Of a stretch of 53,216 nucleotides of DNA, positions 18,501-26,164 are shown piece after piece. The stretch's first letter is position 1. Each line of letters begins with the position of its first letter. The DNA lies in contig NZ_LZRU01000032.1 of assembly GCF_002159085.1 (NCBI RefSeq), positions 1-53,216 of the forward strand. The letters run 5' to 3'. The notes below the pieces were generated by a model, which saw only the letters and a program-made list of their open reading frames with translations, had not been told where the DNA came from and did not search any database. Both the position numbers and the translations under genes were made by a program. Source of the DNA: Thermobacillus sp. ZCTH02-B1 (lineage in GTDB: Bacteria > Bacillota > Bacilli > Paenibacillales > Paenibacillaceae).

Positions 18501-18926
18501 GACGCTGACGACGAGCACCGGCATGGCGTTGATCGTTATGCGGCTCAGCGCCGGCTCCTGCGCGCCTTCCGGCAGCGAGACGCCATCCACCGCCTCCCGC
18601 GCCTCTTCGAGCGCCTCCTTCATGTTCTTCTCGTACTCGTATTGGATGACCACGAGCGAGTAGTTCTCGGCGGACGTCGACATGATCGCATCGACGCCGT
18701 TCAGATTTTTCAGCCGCTGCTCGATCGGCCGCGTCACCCGCTCCGCCACCTCGTCGGGCGCCGCGCCCGGATACACGGTCGTCACCGCGATGACCGGAAC
18801 GTTGATGTCCGGGATCGTCTCCTGTTTCATCGTGAGCCCGGCGTAGAGGCCGGCCGCAACGACGATGAAGGTCATGATCCACAGCGCGAACTTGTTGTTC
18901 AACGAAAACCGGATGATGCCGTTCAA
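15576..18926 (-). CDS. RND-family efflux transporter with Gly/Met/Ala-rich insert
   Basis: A 1116-residue proton-driven transporter of the AcrB/SwrC type. The N-terminus (INGIIRF-like, with an early membrane helix and IPDINVPVIAVTTVYPGAAPD), the mid-protein RVVDDSIVVIENIYRRM with paired acidic residues, and the late GIVVTNAIVLIDRVIHKERDG are classic RND motifs. The start is TTG at 18926 with GGGAG 9 nt upstream. Between about residues 249 and 343, in the first extracytoplasmic porter region, lies a roughly 95-residue low-complexity insert of GM, GA and GP repeats. No membrane-fusion protein gene is adjacent, which is usual for SwrC-like pumps of Gram-positives. It is co-transcribed with tetR downstream. 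Confidence 0.93.
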   Translation of the reverse strand: MNGIIRFSLNNKFALWIMTFIVVAAGLYAGLTMKQETIPDINVPVIAVTTVYPGAAPDEVAERVTRPIEQRLKNLNGVDAIMSTSAENYSLVVIQYEYEKNMKEALEEAREAVDGVSLPEGAQEPALSRITINAMPVLVVSVSSDAMPLEQLTALVEEELRPSIEGLDGVQEVHISGHYVREAVLTWKEDKLTELGLSKETVQGIIRGSVLKAPLGLFEMEGTQKNIVVDGGVRTLEELRNLAIPVIPSGGGAGAGMGGPGMGGAAGMGNGMDGAFGMGGGAGDAAGMGGAFGPGASAGPDAVDLDGAAFGMDPAAGPDAAADAAGAGAGIPDAAGGDGLLAALMNGGLPTVPLSEIADIELVGRAESISRTNGKEAIAVQIVKAPDANTVEVVNQVKAELSAFKERHEGLDFITMLDMGEPVEQSVATMLDKALFGAIFAVIIILMFLRNVRSTLIAVISIPMSLLIGILLLKLNDITLNMMTLGAMTVAIGRVVDDSIVVIENIYRRMSLKGEQLKGKALILAATKEMFIPIMSSTIVTIAVFLPLGLVSGFVGELFLPFALTMVYSLLASLLVAITIVPMLAHTMFRKGLPESRQTEGPGALAKAYQRGLRWALSRKAVTFSVAVLLLIASAWLFRFVGTSFLPEEDQKYAILSYSAAPGELQEEVYDLALKAESYLMNRADVTDVSFGIGSRAGVGGMAGFGSDRDALFYVMFDDETENFAEVKEQVLADIQAAAPGEGEWGLFDMSAMFGAGGFSMYVFADSYEEIREAAEKIKAVMEEDPNFKDIETGLEETYDQYTLRADQAKLGRYGLTTANIMLALAPARERTVLTTIEADGEVYSVYEQSETASYGTIDDMTGVTLASPLGFEVPIRDVVTVESGESPNTIRLLDGRIYTEITAEVTVKDVGRATADLKKKMDELELPRSVDVEFGGVVEQMNETFYQLGLAMAAAIAIVYLVLVITFGGGLAPFAILFSLPFTAIGAFLALWLTGETLNVSAMMGLLMLIGIVVTNAIVLIDRVIHKERDGLPTREALIEAAGTRLRPILMTAFATVGALLPMLFSIKGAGIISRGMAVTVIGGLTSSTLLTLFIVPAVYEVLMRLRRRSSEERI

Positions 18927-18970
18927 CCGTTTCCACTCCCTTTTGTCTGTTGTCTTGGCGCCGACTTGTA

Positions 18971-18986
18971 CTGACCGATGGTTCAG
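18971..18986. promoter_or_regulatory. Candidate TetR operator 1
   Basis: CTGACCGATGGTTCAG is an imperfect palindrome 45 nt upstream of the RND start. Ten of 14 core positions match the second site at 19040-19053, which supports both as binding sites of the regulator encoded in the operon. Confidence 0.5.
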
Positions 18987-19039
18987 AACGGTTTTATTCT
19001 AGCTCAAGGGAGGATCGGATTTCAAACCGCCATCGCGAA

Positions 19040-19053
19040 TGACCGTCCGGTCA
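19040..19053. promoter_or_regulatory. Candidate TetR operator 2
   Basis: TGACCGTCCGGTCA has exact 6-bp arms (TGACCG/CGGTCA) around TC, a form common for TetR-family operators. It is 69 nt upstream of operator 1 in the 344-nt gap before the RND gene. The rest of this gap shows no gene. Confidence 0.5.
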
Positions 19054-19270
19054 GAAATGCGCCCGCCGTTTGCCGCACGATGCGGTCCCGAACCTTGCAT
19101 GCGTCCGGATCCGCTCCGCGGAGCCGCAAAACGCGGGTCACGGGCCGATTCTCCAACCCTCGGGCCGCTTTTCCCGCAGGCCGCTTTTTGATTTTCTCAA
19201 CATATTTGTATAAAATGTTCCTCAGGCATCATGCTGTGCCCGCACATTCCGTATGCAAGGAGTGATCCCC

Positions 19271-19837
19271 GTGTACGACATCGCCATCATCGGCGCCGGC
19301 CCCGCGGGCGCAAGCGCCGCGCTGTTCACCGCGAAGGCCGGCAAGAAGACGCTGCTCCTCGACAACGACAAGAGCATCACGAAGCGCGCCTGGATCGAGA
19401 ACCACTACGGCGTTCCGGAGATCACGGGGCCGGACCTCGTCGAGACCGGCAAGAAGCAGGCGGCGAAGTTCGGCGCCGAGCTGAAGCAGGCCACCGTCAC
19501 GAACGTCGTGAAGGACGGCGACAAGTTCCGGATCGAGACCGAAGCCGGCGAGACGTTCGAGGCGTCGCAGGTCATCATCGCGACCGGCCTTGCGACGGAC
19601 CTTGCCGAGAAGATCGGTCTGAAGCTGAAGGACGGCACCGAGCCGCGCATCAAGACGGTCATCGACGTCGACGCGGACGGCCGGACGAACATCGACGGCA
19701 TCTGGGCGGCCGGCACGGTCGCGGGCGTCAGCGTCCACACGATCATCACGGCCGGCGACGGCGCGAAGGTCGCGATCAACGTCATCAGCAAGCTGAACGG
19801 CGAGCGGTACGTCGACCACGACGTGCTGAAGTCCTGA
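19271..19837 (+). CDS. Short FAD-binding protein of the thioredoxin reductase superfamily
   Basis: A 188-residue protein holding only the FAD domain of a thioredoxin-reductase-like fold. The dinucleotide motif IIGAGPAGASAALFTAKAGKKTLLLD is at the N-terminus, the central IIATG motif follows, and the C-terminal FAD motif is GIWAAGTVAGVSVHTIITAGDGAKVAI. A full reductase has about 310 residues with an inserted NADPH domain and a CxxC pair; both are absent here. It is probably a complete small protein rather than a broken one, since both ends are intact. GTG at 19271 is chosen for the strong AAGGAGTGAT just upstream; ATG at 19253 lacks one. The electron donor is unknown. A minisatellite begins at its stop codon. 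Confidence 0.85.
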   Translation: MYDIAIIGAGPAGASAALFTAKAGKKTLLLDNDKSITKRAWIENHYGVPEITGPDLVETGKKQAAKFGAELKQATVTNVVKDGDKFRIETEAGETFEASQVIIATGLATDLAEKIGLKLKDGTEPRIKTVIDVDADGRTNIDGIWAAGTVAGVSVHTIITAGDGAKVAINVISKLNGERYVDHDVLKS

Positions 19838-20170
19838 TCCGCGGGTTGCGGCCCGAATCAGCGAGTCACACGGCCCGATCCGGCGGATGTGGCCCGAATC
19901 ACCGAGTCACGGCCCGGTCCGGCGGAATTGCGGCACGAATCGGCGTGTCGCGGCCTGATCCGGCGGGTTACGGCACGAATCGGCGCGCCACGGTCTGTTC
20001 CGGCGGATTTGCGGCGCGAATCGGCGCGCCACGGTCTGTTCCTGCGGATGGCGGCGCGAATCGGCGTGTCGGAGCCCGATTCGTCGGGTGCGGCGCGAAT
20101 CGTCGTGTCGCGGCTTGGGTCCGCGGGTCGCGACCCGAACCGGCAAGCGGCGTTCTCTTCCGGCGGATGG
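19834..20170. repeat. Degenerate minisatellite, unit 39-41 nt, eight copies
   Basis: Units begin at about 19849, 19890, 19931, 19971, 20012, 20052, 20091 and 20131. Each has CGGCRCGAATC near its start and TCCGGCGGRT near its end. The period is not a multiple of three and no ribosome site is present, so the array is judged non-coding despite open frames. It fills most of the gap between the FAD protein gene and the convergent DUF421 gene. Confidence 0.8.
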
Positions 20171-20293
20171 CGTCCGCGCGCCGCGGCACGCGGTTCCCTG
20201 GACCCGTCCGACGGCAACGGCGGTGCCGGACAGCGGTCCGCCCGCAACGGTCCGCCTTCCTGCCCGACAGGCCGCCGTCCCGCCGAAACCGCG

Positions 20294-20350
20294 AAAAGGC
20301 AGCCCGGCCCGGAGCGCCGCGAAGCGGCGCCGGGGCCAGGCTGCCTTTTT
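20294..20350. terminator. Rho-independent terminator at the end of the DUF421 gene
   Basis: AAAAGGCAGCC pairs with GGCTGCCTTTT across a long GC stem that includes an inner GCGCCGC-GAA-GCGGCGC hairpin. On the minus strand it follows the DUF421 stop directly; A and T runs at both ends would let it act in both directions. Confidence 0.75.
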
Positions 20351-21030
20351 CACCGGAACGGAATCACGAACAGCCCCTCTTCGGGATCCCAGTCCGCGTA
20401 CAGGACGCTCTCGTACGACTCGATGCCCTGCTCCGCAAGCTGCTGTCTCAGCCACGGCTCGGACAGCGAAGCCTTCCCGAGATTGTCCGCCTGAAGCTCT
20501 CCGTCGAGGATGAGCGTGATCGGCAGGCCCCCGCCCGTGCCGTTCAGACCGAAATCCCTTCGCGTCGGCTTGCCGTACGGCTGTTTCGGCAGCACGCTGA
20601 TCATGCCGTTCGTCTCGAGCACGGCATAGTCGATCTCGCGCAACGAGAAGTACCCCTGCTGCCGCAGCAGGCTGAGCAGCTGGTTGAGGTCGAGCATGTT
20701 GCGCCGCATCACGTCGTACTGCAATTCGCCGCGCCGGATGACGATGGAAGGCTCGCCTTCGAACAGCGTGCGCATTTTCCGCGATTTCAGCGTCAGGCGC
20801 CCGATCGCGTAAATGATGATCCCCCACACGAAGAGTCCGTACAGGATTTGCAGCGCCGTCACGTCCGGATGGTAGACCGCATTGCCGACGAGATCCCCGA
20901 GCACCAGGATCGCGACGAATTCGAAGGGCGTCAGTTGGGAGAAATGCGCCTTGCCGAGCGCCTGGTTGAACACGAACAGTCCCACGAAACCGAACAGCAG
21001 ATCCAGGGTGATGTGCACATAATCTTTCAC
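20350..21030 (-). CDS. DUF421 (YetF-like) membrane protein
   Basis: A 226-residue protein with three N-terminal membrane segments (about 8-25, 36-55 and 60-79) and a soluble C-terminal domain. ILVLGDLVGNAVY, EGEPSIVIRRGELQYDVMRRNMLDLNQLLSLLRQQGYFSL and DYAVLETNGMISVLPK are typical of the DUF421/YetF family. In Bacillus, relatives are expressed in spores or under general stress; the function is unknown. The start is GTG at 21030 with GGGGGAT upstream. It lies 48 nt downstream of the MFS fusion gene and is probably co-transcribed with it, ending at the terminator at 20294-20350. Confidence 0.88.
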   Translation of the reverse strand: MKDYVHITLDLLFGFVGLFVFNQALGKAHFSQLTPFEFVAILVLGDLVGNAVYHPDVTALQILYGLFVWGIIIYAIGRLTLKSRKMRTLFEGEPSIVIRRGELQYDVMRRNMLDLNQLLSLLRQQGYFSLREIDYAVLETNGMISVLPKQPYGKPTRRDFGLNGTGGGLPITLILDGELQADNLGKASLSEPWLRQQLAEQGIESYESVLYADWDPEEGLFVIPFR

Positions 21031-21078
21031 GGCAATCCCCCCGCATTCCCCGCCAGGGTCATTGCCGTTAGTATTCCC

Positions 21079-22560
21079 TCATTCGCCCCGATCCGGTCCG
21101 GATTCCGCAGCCAACATCTTCCCCCGCGGCACGGTCGCCAGCACGGCCGTGACGCAGACGAGCATGGCGCAGCCCGTCACGGCGAACAGCCCCGTAACCG
21201 GCAGCGGCAGGAGCCCGAGGCCGGACGAGCCGGCCACCGTGCCCAGCGAGAACAGCGCGTAGAACAGACCGTAGGCCCGCCCGCGGTTCGATTCCGTCGT
21301 GCCGTGGATCAGCAGCGTGTTGATCGCCGGGAACAGCAGCGCGAACCCGAGGCCGTACAGCGCCATCACGGCGCCCAGCGCGATCGTGTTCCCGCTCTGC
21401 CCGAGCAGGATCTGGCTGATCGCCATCATCGCAAGGCCTGCCGCAAACCGCATGACCGGCACAAGCCGCCTGAAACCCGCGCGCGCCTGAACGACGAACA
21501 CCGCGACGGCGATCAGGCCGAACAGGCTGAGCAGCATGCCGCTCATCCGCGAATCGTAACCGAGATCCTCCACGTGCCGCGGCAGCAGATAGGCCAGCGC
21601 CCCCTGCGAGAACATGAGGAAAAAGGCCCCCGCGTACGACTGCACGAGCTCCCGCTTCCAGACCAGCCTGCCCGTTTCTTGCCGCTTCTCCGCGCTTCGC
21701 GCGTTCCGTTTCCGAAGGAAGATCACCGTCAGCAGGAGCAGCCCGATCCCGAGCACGGCGACCGTCGCGAACACGAACGGCACGCTCGTCCGGCTCGCCA
21801 TGATGCCGCTGTACGCGGGCCCGGTGATCGCCGCGATCCCGACGAACGTGCCCGACACCGCGCTCTGGCTGCCCTGCCGTCCGCGTTCGGTCGCGTTCGC
21901 GAGGAACGTGAAGGCGGCGGGCACGATCAGCCCGCTCACGAAGCCGTGCAGGAACCGCACGGCGACGAGCGCGCCCGGCGTGTCCGCGAGGCTGTAGGAA
22001 AGCAGCGCGCCGGCGGTCAGCGCGAGCCCGGCGGTCAGCACCGGATACGCGCCGCTCCGGTCCGTCCAGATGCCCGAGGCGATGTTCCCGAACAGGTTCG
22101 TGAGCGAGTACATGCCGACGACGAAGCCCGCGACGGCCGCGCTGGCGCCGAGCGCTTGCGCGTAGGTGCTCATGACCGGCAATTGGGTGAACAGGTCGAT
22201 GAACGCGAAGAACACGATCGCATAGACGAGCCATTTGAGCGGAACCGGTTTCACCTCGAACCGGTCCCTGCGCCGGCTGATCGCGCGGTCCGCCGCGAAC
22301 CAGAGGAACGGCACGAACGCGGCGGCGAGGCACAGCAGCGACCATCCGAAATGCCACTGCAGGCGAAGCTGCGCGTACAGGATCGCGAGCAGATAGGCGA
22401 TGACGATGTAGCCGTGGATCGTGCCGACGATCGTGACGGCCATCGGCATGTCGGCGAAATATTTCAGCGGCATCGCGATGCCGAGCAGCACGAGCAACGA
22501 CGTGCCGTCCACAAGGCCGGCCGTCCTCACGAGGGTCAGCGGATGCAGCAAACGTCTCAA
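21079..22560 (-). CDS. DUF3817-MFS transporter fusion
   Basis: A 493-residue membrane protein with two parts. Residues 1 to about 98 (HPLTLVRTAGLVDGTSLLVL, then IAMPLKYFADMPMAV and VGTIHGYIVIAYLLAI) match the small three-helix DUF3817 family, which normally forms its own protein of about 100 residues. From about 107 onward is a 12-helix major facilitator, with motif-A-like GIWTDRSGAYPVLTAG and a second-half counterpart. The substrate is unknown; the MFS part resembles drug or metabolite exporters. The start is TTG at 22560, preceded by GGAGGAGAGGAGAA. Reading is continuous, with no stop between the two parts. Confidence 0.87.
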   Translation of the reverse strand: MRRLLHPLTLVRTAGLVDGTSLLVLLGIAMPLKYFADMPMAVTIVGTIHGYIVIAYLLAILYAQLRLQWHFGWSLLCLAAAFVPFLWFAADRAISRRRDRFEVKPVPLKWLVYAIVFFAFIDLFTQLPVMSTYAQALGASAAVAGFVVGMYSLTNLFGNIASGIWTDRSGAYPVLTAGLALTAGALLSYSLADTPGALVAVRFLHGFVSGLIVPAAFTFLANATERGRQGSQSAVSGTFVGIAAITGPAYSGIMASRTSVPFVFATVAVLGIGLLLLTVIFLRKRNARSAEKRQETGRLVWKRELVQSYAGAFFLMFSQGALAYLLPRHVEDLGYDSRMSGMLLSLFGLIAVAVFVVQARAGFRRLVPVMRFAAGLAMMAISQILLGQSGNTIALGAVMALYGLGFALLFPAINTLLIHGTTESNRGRAYGLFYALFSLGTVAGSSGLGLLPLPVTGLFAVTGCAMLVCVTAVLATVPRGKMLAAESGPDRGE

Positions 22561-22625
22561 CGGTTCTCCTCTCCTCCGATGGCGGGCGCTTTTTCTCACT
22601 CCTTTTATATTACCACGAGTTTCGA

Positions 22626-22654
22626 CAAAAACGCCCGCCCCGTACGGGACAGGC
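22626..22654 (-). terminator. Rho-independent terminator of the nucleoside operon
   Basis: Read on the minus strand, GCCTGTCCCG (22654-22645) pairs with CGGGGCGGGC (22642-22633), with two G/U wobbles, and is followed by GTTTTTG. It is 18 nt after the nucleoside phosphorylase stop and thus closes the nup operon. Confidence 0.75.
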
Positions 22655-22671
22655 ATCGTTCCGTCCATGCG

Positions 22672-23412
22672 TTATCCCGCGCCCGAAGCGTCCGCCCGGG
22701 CCAGCGACGCGACCGCCCGCAGCGCGGCCCCGATCCCGCGTTCGACCGCCTCGGCGACGATGTCGCGGTGCGGGTTGTACGCCTCGTCCACGGTATCGGC
22801 ATCGCCGTCCAGCGCGACGATCGCTCCCGCGCGCATCCCGCGCAGCGCGGCAATCACGTAGAGCGCGGCGATCTCCATCTCCACGGCGAGCACGCCCGCC
22901 TTCGCGTACACCGCGTGCGGCAGCTCGACGACGCCGGTATAGAACGCATCGAACGTCGCCGTGATCCCTTTGCCGACGCGGCCGCCGAGCGCCGCGGCTT
23001 CGCGGTACAGCGCCTCCGTCACGGCGCTGTCGGCGACGGCCGGAAAGCCGGGCGGCACGAGCTGCTTCGTCAGCCCGTCCTCGCGCACCGCCGCGGTGCT
23101 CACGATCAGGCTGCCCGCCGGATACGCCGGCGAGAGTGATCCGGCCGTGCCGACGCGGATGATCGTCCGCACGCCGGCCCGCGCCAGCTCCTCGAAGCAG
23201 ACGGCGGCGCCGGGCGAGCCGACGCCGTGGCTCGCGACGGCGAGTTCGACGCCGTCATACCGTCCGACGAACGTCCGGTATTCGCGGGCGAAGGCGAGCT
23301 CCCGCGCGTCCTCCAGCCTGCCCGCGATGTTCTCCGCGCGGAACGGGTCGCCGCAGACGATCGCATACGCCGGAATGTCGTCCGGATCGACGCGCAGAAC
23401 CGGCAGTTTCAT
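22672..23412 (-). CDS. Nucleoside phosphorylase, uridine-phosphorylase-like
   Basis: A 246-residue PNP/UDP-family phosphorylase that cleaves a nucleoside with phosphate to give base and ribose 1-phosphate in the cytoplasm. The motifs are IVCGDPFRAENIA (phosphate loop), RVGTAGSL and VEMEIAALYVIAAL, where EME is the ribose-binding signature. The LDGDADTVDEAYNP region differs from classical purine nucleoside phosphorylases, so uridine or a broad substrate range is likely but not proven. The ribosome site is AAGGAGGA. It is the last gene of the nupN-O-P-Q operon, which fits a role in breaking down imported nucleosides. Confidence 0.9.
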   Translation of the reverse strand: MKLPVLRVDPDDIPAYAIVCGDPFRAENIAGRLEDARELAFAREYRTFVGRYDGVELAVASHGVGSPGAAVCFEELARAGVRTIIRVGTAGSLSPAYPAGSLIVSTAAVREDGLTKQLVPPGFPAVADSAVTEALYREAAALGGRVGKGITATFDAFYTGVVELPHAVYAKAGVLAVEMEIAALYVIAALRGMRAGAIVALDGDADTVDEAYNPHRDIVAEAVERGIGAALRAVASLARADASGAG

Positions 23413-23427
23413 GGGCAGGGTCCTCCT

Positions 23428-24114
23428 TCAGTCGTAATCGCACTGCATCCATTCGTCTTCCGGCATTTCGTACGAATCGTCCGAGAACCGCTGCTCCCGG
23501 AACGGGTCGCCGTAGTGGTGGTAGCCCAGCCGCTCCCAGTAACCGGGCCGGTCCTCCTTCATGAACTCGATGCCGCGCACCCATTTCGCGCTCTTCCAGA
23601 AGTACAGGTGCGGCACGACGAGCCGGAGCGGCCAGCCGTGCTTCGGCGTAAGGGGCTTGCCGCCGTATCCCCAGGCGAGCAGCACGTCGTCCCGCATCAG
23701 GTCTTCCAGCGGCACGTTCGTCTCATAGTTCGGATCGGCGTGGATCATCACGTAACGCGCCTCCGGTCGGACGCGGATGCCCGCCGCCGCGATGAAGTCC
23801 CGGAACCGCACGCCCTCCCACTCGGTGTCGAACTTCGACCAGCGCGTGACGCAATGGATGTCGCAGACGACGGTCGTCCACGGCATCTTCATCACGTCGC
23901 CCAAGGACAAGGTCTTCTCTTCGTCCACAAGGCCGAACACGCGAAGCGACCACGCCGAACCGTCACCGTAGTCCGGAACCTCTCCCATGTGCAGGATCGG
24001 GAACCGTTCCGTCAGCGTCTGGCCCGGAGGCAGACGGTGCGCCTGTTCCGGGCTGACGCCGGGCGCCGGGATCCGTGCACGTCTGATGCGTTCCGCCTTG
24101 TCCATTTTGTCCAT
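23428..24114 (-). CDS. yuiH: Molybdopterin-dependent sulfite-oxidase-like oxidoreductase
   Basis: A 228-residue protein of the sulfite oxidase/MsrP fold. The molybdenum ligand cysteine is C88 in CDIHCVTRWSKFDTEWEGV; DVLLAWGYGGKPLTPKHGWPLRLVVPHLYFWKSAKWVRGI is the conserved second half. There is no signal peptide, so it is cytoplasmic, as for Bacillus YuiH. Its substrate is unknown. It lies 33 nt after nupQ and 15 nt before the phosphorylase gene, in one transcription unit, which suggests, without proof, a link with oxidation of a nucleoside or base product. The ribosome site is GAGGAG. Confidence 0.92.
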   Translation of the reverse strand: MDKMDKAERIRRARIPAPGVSPEQAHRLPPGQTLTERFPILHMGEVPDYGDGSAWSLRVFGLVDEEKTLSLGDVMKMPWTTVVCDIHCVTRWSKFDTEWEGVRFRDFIAAAGIRVRPEARYVMIHADPNYETNVPLEDLMRDDVLLAWGYGGKPLTPKHGWPLRLVVPHLYFWKSAKWVRGIEFMKEDRPGYWERLGYHHYGDPFREQRFSDDSYEMPEDEWMQCDYD

Positions 24115-24147
24115 CCGATGGGCCTCCTCCCGAGTTGGTCTCCGCCG

Positions 24148-25059
24148 TCAATCGATACGGCCGGTCTGCCTCAAGTATGCGCGATCCTTGAACAAGAACA
24201 TCGCGGCGAGCGTCATCACGTAGGGCAGCGCCATCGTGAACTGCGTCGGCAGCGCGTAGCCCTGCAACCGGATGCTGAGGGCGTCCATGAATCCGAACAG
24301 CAGGCTCGCCAGCATGACGCCCAGCGGATGGTTCTGGCCGAGCATGACCGCGACGAGCGCGATGAAGCCGCGGCCGGCCGTCATCCCCTCCGTGAACTGC
24401 GTCACCTGGCCGAGCGACAATTGCGCGCCCGCGAGGCCGCAGAGCACACCGCTCGCAAGCACCGCCCAATACCGGATGCGGTCGATCCGGATTCCGAGGC
24501 TCCGCGCCCCCTCCGGATGCTCGCCCGCGGCCAGCAGCCGGAAGCCCTTCACCGTCTTGAACAGGAAAAACTGCAGCACGAAGGCGAGCACAAACGCGAC
24601 ATACACGAGCGGCGAATGGCCGGACAGGATGCCGCCGACGCCCGGAATATCACCGACGAGCGGGATGTCCCATTTCGGCAGGCCGGCCATGCCCGGATCG
24701 TAGTAGGAGCCTTTCACGTGGAAAATCGCGGACAGGCAATACGTCGTGAGCCCCGACGCGAGGAAGTTGAGCGCCACGCCGACGACGATCATGTTCGCGT
24801 TCAGGCCGATCGTCAGCCAGGCGAGGATGAGCGACATGAGCCCGGAGCAGATGACCGCGAACAGGACGGCGAGCCAGACGTCGCCGAACAGATGATTGCC
24901 CGTGATCGCCGCGAACGCCCCCGTCAGCATGAGCCCTTCGAGGCCGACGTTGAAGATGCCCACGCGGGCGCAGATCACACCGCCGAGCGCGGCGAGCAGG
25001 ATCGGGGCGATCATCCGCAGCGTGGAGCCGTACAGCGAGACGTCAAGCAGCAGTTCCAT
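24148..25059 (-). CDS. nupQ: Nucleoside ABC transporter permease 2
   Basis: A 303-residue membrane protein of the branched-chain/nucleoside permease family (BPD_transp_2), with about nine segments. Characteristic stretches are GIFNVGLEGLMLTGAFAA, NMIVVGVALNFLASGLTTY, AGEHPEGARSLGI and GRGFIALVAVMLGQNHPLGV. It pairs with NupP to form the membrane channel for nucleosides delivered by the lipoprotein NupN. ATG at 25059 overlaps the end of nupP by 17 nt, which implies translational coupling. The order ATPase, permease, permease matches the Bacillus nupNOPQ (guanosine uptake) locus. Confidence 0.92.
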   Translation of the reverse strand: MELLLDVSLYGSTLRMIAPILLAALGGVICARVGIFNVGLEGLMLTGAFAAITGNHLFGDVWLAVLFAVICSGLMSLILAWLTIGLNANMIVVGVALNFLASGLTTYCLSAIFHVKGSYYDPGMAGLPKWDIPLVGDIPGVGGILSGHSPLVYVAFVLAFVLQFFLFKTVKGFRLLAAGEHPEGARSLGIRIDRIRYWAVLASGVLCGLAGAQLSLGQVTQFTEGMTAGRGFIALVAVMLGQNHPLGVMLASLLFGFMDALSIRLQGYALPTQFTMALPYVMTLAAMFLFKDRAYLRQTGRID

Positions 25060-26164
25060 CGGCAGCCCTCGCTTTCCTGCGCTTGAGCAGCGCGCGCGTG
25101 AACCGGGCGGAGATGAACAGGATGATCGCCGCCTGGATGACGCTCGCGATCTCGAGCGGCACCTCGGTGTTCCGCTCGACGCCCATGCCGCCCGTCTGCA
25201 GCGCCGCGAGCAGGAGCGCCGCGGCCGCCGTGCCGAGCGGATGCGAATTCGCGAGCAGCGCCGCCATGATGCCCGACCAGGCATAACCGGGCGCGGTCAG
25301 CGCGTTGTCGATGTAACGGTACTGCGTGCCGAGCACTTCGACGGCGCCGGCCAGGCCCGCGAAGCCGCCGCTCGCGAGCATCGTCCAGGCCATCAGCCGG
25401 CCGCGGCGCACGCCGCCGTACAATGCGAACAACGGATTGCTGCCGTGCATGCGCAGGTGATAGCCGGCGACCGTATGGCGCAGGACGAGAAACAGCAGCA
25501 CCGCGGCCGCGGCCGCGAGGACGAAGCCCGCGTGCACGCTCATTCCCTTGAACAGTTTCGGCAGCCAGACCGCCCGGTCGATCATGTTCGTCTGGTTGAT
25601 CGCCGCGCTGCCCGACGTGTCCTTCAGCGGGAAGCTGACGAAGTAGCTGCACACGTAAATCGCGATGTAATTCAGGAGCAGCGTCGAGACGAGCAGGTTC
25701 AGCCGGAACCGGACATCGAGCCACCCCGCGAGCAGCGACCAGGCGCCGCCCGCGATGATGCCGGCGACGAGCGCCGCGATCATGGCAAGCGCCGGCGGCG
25801 CCGGCAGGTACAGCGCGGCCACCGCGGCCGCCAGCGCGCCGAAGAGCAGCTGCCCCTCCGCGCCGAGATTGAAGAAGCCGGCGCGGAACGCGAGCGCCAC
25901 GCCGAGGCCGATCAGCATGATCGGCGTCGAACGCGCCAGCGTGTTCGTCAGGTAATAGAAGCTGCCGAAGGCTCCCTTCCACATCTCCGCGTACGTCTCG
26001 CCGACCGAGCCGCCGACGACAATGACCGCGACGGCGCCGGCGGCGAGGCCGGCGGCGAGCGCCGCGAGCGGGTGGACGAGGCCGCGCAGGCTATCCGCGA
26101 GACGCCGCAAGATCCGCACCGTCCGATCGGCCTGCGCGGCCGGCGGAAACCGCGTGTTCCGCAT
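25043..26164 (-). CDS. nupP: Nucleoside ABC transporter permease 1
   Basis: A 373-residue permease of the same family as NupQ, with about ten membrane segments. GVALAFRAGFFNLGAEGQLLFGAL is the signature near the N-terminus and PGYAWSGIMAALLANSHPLG the one near the C-terminus. The start at 26164 has GGGGGTGA 6 nt upstream, but this makes a 74-nt overlap with the 3' end of nupO. No downstream start has a better site, so the long overlap is kept. It forms a heterodimeric channel with NupQ. Confidence 0.92.
   Translation of the reverse strand: MRNTRFPPAAQADRTVRILRRLADSLRGLVHPLAALAAGLAAGAVAVIVVGGSVGETYAEMWKGAFGSFYYLTNTLARSTPIMLIGLGVALAFRAGFFNLGAEGQLLFGALAAAVAALYLPAPPALAMIAALVAGIIAGGAWSLLAGWLDVRFRLNLLVSTLLLNYIAIYVCSYFVSFPLKDTSGSAAINQTNMIDRAVWLPKLFKGMSVHAGFVLAAAAAVLLFLVLRHTVAGYHLRMHGSNPLFALYGGVRRGRLMAWTMLASGGFAGLAGAVEVLGTQYRYIDNALTAPGYAWSGIMAALLANSHPLGTAAAALLLAALQTGGMGVERNTEVPLEIASVIQAAIILFISARFTRALLKRRKARAADGTAA

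Noticed and set aside
14643..18974. 1443-codon open frame on the plus strand
   Set aside because: Complete shadow of the tetR and RND genes; composition (D, R, H-rich) is typical of an antisense frame in high-GC DNA.
19834..20170. Repetitive protein gene in the minisatellite
   Set aside because: The period changes between 39 and 41 nt and breaks the frame of any repeat; no ribosome site.
19231..23139. 1302-codon open frame on the plus strand
   Set aside because: Runs through the FAD gene in another frame, the minisatellite and antisense to three real genes.
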